Positions 33,844-41,008 of a DNA stretch of 46,960 nucleotides are shown one piece after another. The stretch is from Legionella quateirensis (GTDB taxonomy: Bacteria > Pseudomonadota > Gammaproteobacteria > Legionellales > Legionellaceae): assembly GCF_001467955.1 (NCBI RefSeq), contig NZ_LNYR01000012.1:466329-513288 (forward strand). Reading direction: 5' to 3'. The notes under the pieces are model-generated. The model was given only the letters and a program-made list of their open reading frames with translations, did no database searches and was not told the origin of the DNA. Position 1 is the stretch's first letter. Each line of letters begins with the position of its first letter. A program made the position numbers and the translations under genes.

Positions 33844-34131
33844 TTAATTGCATTGTTGTTGTGTCCAACATTCACCATCTAAATTACACAACCTTACTGG
33901 CTGGCATATAGGAGCATAGTATCCGACACCGGAAGTGCCAGTGAGTACTGTACCGCCCCAAACTCTATTATTCCAGCCGTTGTTATGCCATACAACACCA
34001 TTCCATCCACCTACGGCACCATGCCAACCTACAGCATGCCAACCTCCATATGCTGCAGCAGCGGCACTGGCAATAATACACAATGCAAAAACAAGAGTTC
34101 GTAACGCATTTTTCTTAACTTTGCTGTTCAT
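33844..34131 (-). CDS. Small exported Gly/Trp/Asn-rich protein
   Basis: 95 residues with a signal peptide (MNSKVKKNALRTLVFALCII followed by ASAAAAA). The mature part is dominated by Gly, Trp, His, Asn and Val (AYGGWHAVGWHGAVGGWNG, WHNNGWNNRVWGG), then a tail with four Cys (CQPVRLCNLDGECWTQQQC). Composition suggests a small envelope or surface protein with disulfides and possible metal binding by His. No family recognised. Its divergent neighbour at 34510 is unrelated. Confidence 0.6.
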   Translation of the reverse strand: MNSKVKKNALRTLVFALCIIASAAAAAYGGWHAVGWHGAVGGWNGVVWHNNGWNNRVWGGTVLTGTSGVGYYAPICQPVRLCNLDGECWTQQQCN

Positions 34132-34509
34132 GGAATTATCCGTTCGTCATGAAATCTATTGTATTCACCCATAATTATAGTTTATTTTTCAACTAAAATC
34201 AGAAGCATCAGTGTTTTACCAATCGGTTTTAGATAAGACGAAATTCTGCTGAAAATTCAGAAAAATTGTAACCACTCTTTAGAAATCGTTCGGACGAAAC
34301 ATCACCGAAAGGGATGCATATAATTTTATTCCCCACGACAGATCAGCAAGGCTATGACAACTATAATAAAAATGAATATTCATTATTATAAAATCAATCC
34401 CTATTATAATTGACCACCTCCTCTCAGCTGTTTAGCATTTCTTCACTTCTGCTAATGTCAAAGTCATGGTTAAAACTCAAACTTTTTAATAACCTGCTGG
34501 AGAATACAT
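34132..34509. other. AT-rich intergenic region with perfect palindrome
   Basis: 378 bases between divergent genes. AATGAATATTCATT (34371-34384) is a perfect 14-base palindrome flanked by AT-rich near-symmetric sequence. TATAAT boxes occur at 34405-34410 (plus) and, reversed, at 34174-34179 (minus). No ORF or RNA gene recognised. Confidence 0.4.
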
Positions 34510-34899
34510 ATGATCGAAATTACTAAATCAAGCAAAGAATTACGTAAAGAAATATGGGATTTAGCATATAAGTATAGCTGGTACCCAACCATCGAAAGAC
34601 TGAATCACATAGTAAAAGGTATAGACAATGATACGCCAACTGAAATTATTATTAAATTGTATGAATATTTGAAAGATTATGATCGGCCTCGTCAATCACA
34701 TTTATATTCAGATGTTGCCGTACTGTTATTCACTACTTTAGACATACAATTACCTGATAAAGAAATCGGAAGTTGTTGCTTCTTTCCCATACAATCAGTG
34801 TTCTTTGAAATTAAATCGTTTGCATCAGCGATGCTTGAGTTAGATAATAAAGTATCTGAATTACAACAGAGTCAACCAGTGCCAGCGATTCATCCTTAG
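34510..34899 (+). CDS. Conserved-looking hypothetical protein
   Basis: 129 residues, no signal peptide or membrane helix, not recognised. It is mostly helical with many charged residues (SSKELRKEIWDLAYKYSWYP, IIIKLYEYLKDYDRPRQSHL) and has adjacent cysteines in GSCCFFPIQ. GGAG lies 8 bases before the ATG, and the base pattern fits a real gene. It is monocistronic. A Legionella-specific small cytosolic or secreted protein is possible, but nothing in sequence shows function. Confidence 0.6.
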   Translation: MIEITKSSKELRKEIWDLAYKYSWYPTIERLNHIVKGIDNDTPTEIIIKLYEYLKDYDRPRQSHLYSDVAVLLFTTLDIQLPDKEIGSCCFFPIQSVFFEIKSFASAMLELDNKVSELQQSQPVPAIHP

Positions 34900-35032
34900 T
34901 TATCCTGGAAAGACCGCCTATCATCATAGGTCACCCCAAAATCATCCATACCATTAGGGTCTGTAAACTATTCACTTTCTTAAACACCCACATACTGTTT
35001 CCGGACTTCGAAATCTGAATTGTCAACACACC

Positions 35033-36112
35033 CTAATTAACAAGAGCATTCAAAATCAGATTACCCAACCGGGTAGCATTTACTTTTGCTTTATTCGTTA
35101 AAACAACAACTCCAACTTTTTTCTCAGGCGAAAACCCAATAAAGGTATTAAACCCCTGATTCCCTCCATTTTTGGTTATCAGCAGGTTATTTCCACGAAT
35201 TACTCTCTGCCAGCCTAATCCCATAATAAACTTCGGCCTGACTACAAAAACAGGTTGTTGAGCCAATTTCATGGCGGTTAGCAATTCTGAAGAAGCATCA
35301 TTTACTTTGATACCCAAATTAGCTTTCATAAAATTCAACATATCAGCTGAAGAGGATCGTAATGCGCCCCCACCTAAATAATTGGCAGGAACGTAATAGG
35401 GTGCTTTGTTATTATTATTTCGATAACCCTGTGCCTCATTCACTTTCAAAGATTGTGGAACATTAAAATAGGTATGAGTCATTCCTAAAGGTTCAGAGAT
35501 GTTTTGAGCTGTTAAAGTAGTTAAAGGAGTCCCGGTAGCTTGTTCCAATATCAGACCTAAAAAACCAAAGCCAATGTTTGAATATTTATATTGCGTACCA
35601 ATCCGTACCTTGGGATGCCATGATTTTAATTGTTTAATAAACGCTGCTCTGTTACTTCTGGCTACACCAAATTGTTCCATTTGGCGTGGAAAACTTGCAG
35701 TATGTGTCGCAAGATTGACTACTTCAACTCGATCTATAGGCAAGCCTTTAGTGTTATTAAGCTGCGGTATATAGTGAGCAACAGAATCAGATAATTTTAT
35801 CTTACCCTCCTCTACTTCAAGAGCCAGTAATGTACTCACAAATATTTTAGTAATCGAAGCCAATTCAAAAATAGTATCTTTGGTTACTGGAGTTCCTTTT
35901 TGTTTATCGGCTACTCCATAGTTATAAAAGTAATCCTGGCCATGATAATAAACAGCTATAGAAACTCCGGGAATCTGATGAGAAGAAATAAATGGTTTTG
36001 TAATCGAATGTACCAGGAGGTCTAAATTCTTATCCGCATCTGATTGAGCTGCCGTCACTGCATGACATAATATAAAAATAGAGATGAACAAAATCAACTG
36101 TTTAAGTTTCAT
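35033..36112 (-). CDS. AmpC-like serine hydrolase / class C beta-lactamase family
   Basis: 359 residues with a signal peptide (LILFISIFILCHAVTAA). Active-site motifs of class C enzymes are present: Ser86-x-x-Lys89 (SITK), Tyr177-Ser-Asn179 (YSN) and Lys314-Asn-Gly316 (KNG, where class C beta-lactamases have KTG). The regions DKNLDLLVHSITKPFISSH and GGALRSSSADMLNFMKANLG also follow AmpC. It is a little shorter than AmpC (about 380 with signal). Expected in the periplasm. It may hydrolyse beta-lactams or act as a D-Ala-D-Ala carboxypeptidase/esterase-like hydrolase; the Thr-to-Asn change leaves this open. No ampR-like regulator is adjacent. Confidence 0.82.
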   Translation of the reverse strand: MKLKQLILFISIFILCHAVTAAQSDADKNLDLLVHSITKPFISSHQIPGVSIAVYYHGQDYFYNYGVADKQKGTPVTKDTIFELASITKIFVSTLLALEVEEGKIKLSDSVAHYIPQLNNTKGLPIDRVEVVNLATHTASFPRQMEQFGVARSNRAAFIKQLKSWHPKVRIGTQYKYSNIGFGFLGLILEQATGTPLTTLTAQNISEPLGMTHTYFNVPQSLKVNEAQGYRNNNNKAPYYVPANYLGGGALRSSSADMLNFMKANLGIKVNDASSELLTAMKLAQQPVFVVRPKFIMGLGWQRVIRGNNLLITKNGGNQGFNTFIGFSPEKKVGVVVLTNKAKVNATRLGNLILNALVN

Positions 36113-36141
36113 GAATTGCTCCTCAGGATCAAAAAATTTAC

Positions 36142-37749
36142 CTATGCAGTAGCAAGATAATCTTCACCGTATTGCTCCAGATAATCATTATAGTTACCCA
36201 GATAATTCTGTACTCCATATTGTTCCGTAAGAACCAATACGCGTGTTGAAATATTATCAATAAAATAACGATTATGACTTACAAACAAGACAGCGCCTTG
36301 AAAAAGTTGAATCGCCTCAATTAATGCATCAATAGACTCCAAATCCAGATGGTTGGTTGGTTCATCAAAAATGAGGACGTTGTGTTTTTCCAATATTAAT
36401 TTAGCCATGATTAAACGGGCGGATTCGCCCCCGCTTAACAGCCCAATTTTTTTATCTACATCCGTACCTCGAAATAACACTTGCCCCAGAACTTTTCTGA
36501 TTTCCTGTGACGGAGCGGCAATCTGATCTTCCATCCATTGCAATACTGTTTGTTCAGGTACTAATTGAGTACGGTAATCCTGGGCAAAATAACCAATACT
36601 CACCGTGTCATTCCACTCAAATGTGCCTTGATCCGAATGCAACTCATTCAAAAGGATTTTCAACAAAGTTGATTTACCGATGCCGTTCGGTCCAATGATT
36701 GCGCATTTATCACTACGCTGGATAGTAAATGAGACGTCTTTTAATAAAACTCGCTCATCAAATCGCTTATGAAGCTGCTCTACCTTAACTACTGATTTAC
36801 CTGATGGTCTTTTCTGATGAAAATTAAAATACGGTTTGAATATATTGGACTCTTTAATTTCTACCAATTCAATCCGATCAATCATTTTTTGACGTGAAGC
36901 AGCTTGACTCGCTTTACTTGCTTTTGCCCCAAATCGATCAACAAAACCTTGTAAGGCTTCAATTCTTTTTTCCTGATTTTTTAATTCACTCTGCTTTAAT
37001 CGTAAACTTTCTTCCTTTGAATTACAGAATTTATCATAATTCCCCGGATAATCGAGTACGGTATCGTAATCAATATCGAGTATATTCGTCGAGACATTAT
37101 TAAGAAAACTGCGATCATGAGATATAAATATCAATAACCCTTTAAATTGGGTTTTCAAAAATTCTTCAAGCCATGCAATAGATACGATATCCAGGTGGTT
37201 TGTCGGTTCGTCAAGTAACATGATATCCGGTTGTTGATAGAGTACTTGAGCTAATAAAACACGTAATTTATATCCTCCTGATAATGCGCTAAGAGGACCA
37301 TAATGAAATTTTTCGGCGATACCCAGGCCCAATAATAGCTTCTTGGCAGTGGCTTCTGCTTCATAACCGCCCTGGTTCATGATTATTTCTTCTAATTCAC
37401 TTAATCGATACCCATCAGCTTCACTAAAAACATCCTTCGAATATAAATTATCCTTTTCGACCAGAGCATCCCATAAGTTTGAATTTCCGCGAATCACTAC
37501 ATCAACAAGTCGATCTTCTTCATAGCGAAAATGGTCCTGTTTTAATATACCAATTTTAAGATTTTTAGCTTTTTCAACGGTACCGTTGGAAGCTTGTTCT
37601 TCTCCAGCCAATATTTTCAAAAAAGTCGATTTACCGGTACCGTTTGCTCCGACAACGCCATAACGCTGGGTAGGCAACAAGATTAAGTCCACATTTTGGA
37701 ATAACGATTTAGGTCCAAACTGCATACTGATATTTTTTACTTCTAACAT
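36142..37749 (-). CDS. ybiT: ABC-F family ATPase, YbiT type
   Basis: 535 residues with two ABC ATPase domains and no membrane helices. Domain 1: Walker A GANGTGKST, signature LSGGYKLRVLLAQ, Walker B IMLLDEPTNHLD. Domain 2: Walker A GPNGIGKST, signature LSGGESARLIMAK, Walker B VLIFDEPTNHLD. The linker between them is charged and coiled (KEESLRLKQSELKNQEKRIE). N-terminus and length match E. coli YbiT (530 residues). ABC-F proteins of this type act on ribosomes and relieve translational stalling at particular sequences; the detailed role of YbiT is modest. It ends 29 bases upstream of the AmpC-like gene on the same strand. Confidence 0.9.
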   Translation of the reverse strand: MLEVKNISMQFGPKSLFQNVDLILLPTQRYGVVGANGTGKSTFLKILAGEEQASNGTVEKAKNLKIGILKQDHFRYEEDRLVDVVIRGNSNLWDALVEKDNLYSKDVFSEADGYRLSELEEIIMNQGGYEAEATAKKLLLGLGIAEKFHYGPLSALSGGYKLRVLLAQVLYQQPDIMLLDEPTNHLDIVSIAWLEEFLKTQFKGLLIFISHDRSFLNNVSTNILDIDYDTVLDYPGNYDKFCNSKEESLRLKQSELKNQEKRIEALQGFVDRFGAKASKASQAASRQKMIDRIELVEIKESNIFKPYFNFHQKRPSGKSVVKVEQLHKRFDERVLLKDVSFTIQRSDKCAIIGPNGIGKSTLLKILLNELHSDQGTFEWNDTVSIGYFAQDYRTQLVPEQTVLQWMEDQIAAPSQEIRKVLGQVLFRGTDVDKKIGLLSGGESARLIMAKLILEKHNVLIFDEPTNHLDLESIDALIEAIQLFQGAVLFVSHNRYFIDNISTRVLVLTEQYGVQNYLGNYNDYLEQYGEDYLATA

Positions 37750-37783
37750 CTGCCCAGCCTCATTTTATAATCAATGAACAATT

Positions 37784-37990
37784 CTAACTGATAATCATAA
37801 CCTGGGTAGCAAACTCGCCTCGTTCACCATGTCCCAACACGTAACTAATCCGTTGCCCTTCTTTTAATTCTTTATATCCAGCAGACTGAATTTCAGAAAA
37901 ATGAACAAATATCTCTTTTTGACTTTCATCTGGTGTAATGAATCCATATCCTTTAATTTTATTAAAACGATTTACAATTCCTGTATGCAT
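37784..37990 (-). CDS. Cold-shock-domain protein (CspA-like)
   Basis: 68 residues from ATG at 37990 (a TTG just before is in frame but not needed). RNP1-like KGYGFIT and RNP2-like IFVHFS are present, in a five-strand OB fold of normal length, though the N-terminus TGIVNRFNKIKGYGF differs from the usual KGTVKWFN. It binds single-stranded RNA or DNA. AGGA lies 8 bases upstream. Same strand as ybiT, spaced 34 bases from it, so joint transcription is possible. Confidence 0.9.
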   Translation of the reverse strand: MHTGIVNRFNKIKGYGFITPDESQKEIFVHFSEIQSAGYKELKEGQRISYVLGHGERGEFATQVMIIS

Positions 37991-38252
37991 CAATAGTTCC
38001 TAATTTTAGCGTCGAATTAAATGAGCAAAATATGCCCATTAAGTACAATTAATTGAGCAAGTTTAACACTATTTAGATATTTTTGCACTGTAATTAAAAT
38101 GTGATTCAATAAGTTCGGATTTTATTCTCATTTTATCCGTTTAATTAAAGTTATTCCCAATCTTGTCGAGAACGATGATGAAAACCAGAGTACTGATGTC
38201 GGCAATAATTCCAACATCAACTTGAAAAGAGTGTCCATAAGGAGATAGTTCA

Positions 38253-38468
38253 ATGAAAACCTTTAAATTTTTACTGGCATTAACAATAATTACATTAAGT
38301 TTCAATGCAAGTGCCAACTGGTTATGTATTGTCAATGACGCAAAAGGAAAAGTATTCAACGGTACAGGTCCGGACAGAGCATCCGCCCTGGGAACCGCAA
38401 TGGAATTATGTTCAGAAGGCTCAGAATTTGCCAAGAATTGCGTGGTTGTTCAATGTACTCAGCAATAA
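38253..38468 (+). CDS. Small exported cysteine-containing protein
   Basis: 71 residues. Signal peptide MKTFKFLLALTIITLSFNAS with cleavage near SAN. The mature part of about 50 residues has four Cys (WLCIVNDAKG, AMELCSEGS, NCVVVQCTQQ), giving probably two disulfides, and resembles other short Legionella periplasmic proteins of unknown role. AAGGAG precedes the ATG. It is convergent with the NTF2-like gene; no further clue to function. Confidence 0.65.
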   Translation: MKTFKFLLALTIITLSFNASANWLCIVNDAKGKVFNGTGPDRASALGTAMELCSEGSEFAKNCVVVQCTQQ

Positions 38469-38521
38469 TCCTGGGGATATTTAAATGGGGTTGAGCTTTA
38501 ACCAGAGCTCAACCACTAACA

Positions 38522-38989
38522 TTACATTAAATTATGCTCTGGAAATTTTAAGTTCTCGAACATATAAACTGCTGATAATTTTGAAGTTCCTTCTAAAAAA
38601 ACAAATTCATCAACATACTCTCCACCACCTTGTTCGCCATCATGAAGAACATAATCAAAATGAAATCGAACGCCATAGCGATTTAGATCGGAATCAACAG
38701 AATATCGAGCATGAATTTGTGTATTGGCCTGATTTATTAATGGTAAGAAGGAATCAAAGAATTCCTCAGCCTTAACAGTTCCTCGTGAAGTAGATACAAC
38801 GATACCATCAGGTTCGAATAATTTTTTCATTTCTTCAGCATTGCCTGATGCCAAATCATCGACATACTGTTTAATGACTTCCTGTCTCGATTTTAATAAG
38901 AATGGATCGTCCGTACCAATGGCGGCCATGGACTGATACGATACACCTGTAATCAGCAGGATCAGGGACAAAAGTTTCATTTGCTGCAT
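38522..38989 (-). CDS. Exported NTF2/SnoaL-like protein
   Basis: About 155 residues from ATG at 38989, supported by AGAGG 7 bases upstream; the open frame extends to 39082 without a better start. Signal peptide MKLLSLILLITGVSYQSMAA. The mature part starts with a helix and then YVDDLASGNAEEMKKLFEPDGIVVSTSRG, a typical NTF2-like pattern (helix, GD/GN, beta-sheet cone), followed by VRFHFDYVLHDG. The cone may bind a small ligand or be an enzyme (SnoaL/ketosteroid-isomerase-like); no clear catalytic pair seen. Periplasmic. Confidence 0.65.
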   Translation of the reverse strand: MQQMKLLSLILLITGVSYQSMAAIGTDDPFLLKSRQEVIKQYVDDLASGNAEEMKKLFEPDGIVVSTSRGTVKAEEFFDSFLPLINQANTQIHARYSVDSDLNRYGVRFHFDYVLHDGEQGGGEYVDEFVFLEGTSKLSAVYMFENLKFPEHNLM

Positions 38990-39191
38990 AAAAATACCTC
39001 TGTAATTAATTAAAACAAAAACACTGTAATCTTTAAAATAAATTGTGTAAATCCAGAACAACCTATCCTTGTGATAGGCCAAATCTATATTTAATAATGA
39101 TAAGATGGCGGTTGGGAGAAAATTTTGATACTTTGCTCAAAGAATCCTGAAACGAAAAAACTGAAGAAATCTCCAAGTTAAGGAATACCCC

Positions 39192-40106
39192 ATGCCAGCC
39201 TCTGATATGAATACAACCATTTTAAGCAAGCAGGAAAAAAATTGGATCCTGGAGCAACGCATTACTCGAATCTCGGATCAAAAAGAAGTTTTGATTTATC
39301 CAATGGGAGCCGAACGTTATCTGTTCTCAGTTTTATCGGGTGAAAATCCGAAACGTTATAATATTAAAGTCGACATAGAAAATAAAAACATCCTGATCAT
39401 CCCGGGTTATGGCAATAGCAGCTTTATATTTGCCCAGGCTGGAGCGAAGTCCATTACTGTTTATGATAAGGATCCCGTGACCATTGCCTGGATGAAAGCT
39501 TATAAAAAATATTATCATTACAGAGAGTATGATAAAGCTGGGAACCCCTACCCTTCGGTTGGAGAACTATTGACTGCACTCACATGCTGGTATCCGCCTC
39601 TGCTTAAATTACCTACAGGACACATTACCCATAGAATTCTTTGGCTTCTGAATCCCAGGTTGTTACGCCGTAATTATATTTTCTATATGTTATCGCTGGT
39701 TCGTAACGCCATTCAAAATAAAGATCAAAAACGATACGAATTTGAAAAAAATATCAGCTTTTATGCTGGAGAATTAAAACATCTGATGAATAATAACAAT
39801 AAACCTGTCTTTGATACGGCTTTCGTTCCTTATTTATTAGGTGTAACTAATGGAATAGAAAAAAAGGAAGAAATCGTTCAATTTATTACGCAATTAATGC
39901 AACTGGTACCATCAGGTCATGTTCTGGTAAGCCCCACTCAGAACAACAAGGAATTTTATATTCTAGGACAAACCTATTTTGTCACTACAGAATATCCAAC
40001 TCTTGCATCCATCCCCGGTCTGGAATCTCTGGTTATCAGTGAAGACAAAGAATGGTTCAAAACCCAGGGTCTCACAGTATTTGCTTTGGAGGGTAAATCC
40101 AGCTGA
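39192..40106 (+). CDS. Putative SAM-binding-fold protein, uncharacterised
   Basis: 304 residues, no signal peptide. The strand-loop KNILIIPGYGNSSFIFAQAG and ITVYDKDPVTIAWMKAY resemble motifs I and post-I of class I SAM-dependent transferases. They are closest in feel to the BtaA-like (3-amino-3-carboxypropyl transferase) group that works on membrane lipids. Later VQFITQLMQLVPSGHVLVSPT resembles the strand after motif III. The middle (RILWLLNPRLLRRNYIFYML) is hydrophobic and basic, suggesting membrane association. Function is not established; the assignment is by pattern only. Confidence 0.45.
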   Translation: MPASDMNTTILSKQEKNWILEQRITRISDQKEVLIYPMGAERYLFSVLSGENPKRYNIKVDIENKNILIIPGYGNSSFIFAQAGAKSITVYDKDPVTIAWMKAYKKYYHYREYDKAGNPYPSVGELLTALTCWYPPLLKLPTGHITHRILWLLNPRLLRRNYIFYMLSLVRNAIQNKDQKRYEFEKNISFYAGELKHLMNNNNKPVFDTAFVPYLLGVTNGIEKKEEIVQFITQLMQLVPSGHVLVSPTQNNKEFYILGQTYFVTTEYPTLASIPGLESLVISEDKEWFKTQGLTVFALEGKSS

Positions 40107-40243
40107 GCGACTATACTCAACTCAATTTATCCTTACAAATGAATATATTGCCAACACCTGGTAAATGAATATCCTCATTAAATCAGCTATACTGTTTCTC
40201 TCCTTTTGCATGTGTTAACATTAATATTTTTGGAAAATCGATA

Positions 40244-41008
40244 ATGGCAGTAACAATTAAAACACCTGATGAAATAGAAAAAATGCGTGTCGCAGGTCGA
40301 CTGGCAGGTGAAGTTCTGGAAATGATCGGGCCTTATGTAAAAGAAGGAATTAGCACCGATGAACTGAATACCTTATGTCATGACTACATCGTTAATGTCC
40401 AAAAGGCAATTCCTGCGCCATTAAATTACAACGGTTTTCCCAAATCTATATGTACCTCAATCAACCATGTAGTCTGTCACGGAATTCCTGGTAAAAAAAC
40501 GTTAAAAGATGGGGACATCATCAATATTGACATCACTGTAATTAAAGACGGATACCATGGTGATACCAGTAAAATGTTTATTGTTGGCGAGCCATCCATC
40601 AAAGCAAAACACGTAGTCCAAATCGCTCATGATTGCCTGTTCATTGGAATAGATATGGTTAAACCCGGAGTACAGCTGGGTGACATTGGCCATGCAATTC
40701 AACAGCATGCTGAAAAAAATCGCTGTTCTGTAGTGCGAGATTACTGCGGTCATGGAATTGGTCGAGTGTTTCATGAAGATCCACAAGTATTACATTATGG
40801 TGTGCCTGGTACCGGTATGAAACTGGAACCTGGAATGACATTTACTATTGAGCCTATGGTGAATGTTGGTAAATACCATACGCGTTTATTGCCCGATCAC
40901 TGGACCGTAGTTACAAAAGATCATAGCCTTTCTGCTCAATGGGAACATACCTTGCTTGTTACAGATAACGGTGTAGAAATTTTGACTCTGCGTAATGAAG
41001 AACGATAA
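40244..41008 (+). CDS. map: Methionine aminopeptidase, type I
   Basis: 254 residues. It removes the N-terminal Met from nascent proteins using a dinuclear metal site. Metal and active-site motifs are in order: NINHVVCHGIP-like SINHVVCHGIPG, DIINIDITVIKDGYHGDTSK (two Asp), GHGIGRVFHEDP (His), FTIEPMV (Glu) and AQWEHTLLVT (Glu). Length matches E. coli Map (264). It overlaps glnD by 14 bases, an arrangement conserved near map in many proteobacteria. Confidence 0.97.
   Translation: MAVTIKTPDEIEKMRVAGRLAGEVLEMIGPYVKEGISTDELNTLCHDYIVNVQKAIPAPLNYNGFPKSICTSINHVVCHGIPGKKTLKDGDIINIDITVIKDGYHGDTSKMFIVGEPSIKAKHVVQIAHDCLFIGIDMVKPGVQLGDIGHAIQQHAEKNRCSVVRDYCGHGIGRVFHEDPQVLHYGVPGTGMKLEPGMTFTIEPMVNVGKYHTRLLPDHWTVVTKDHSLSAQWEHTLLVTDNGVEILTLRNEER

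Noticed and set aside
38141..38434. Minus-strand 97-codon frame
   Set aside because: Antisense to the small exported protein at 38253-38468, which has a signal peptide and good ribosome-binding site.
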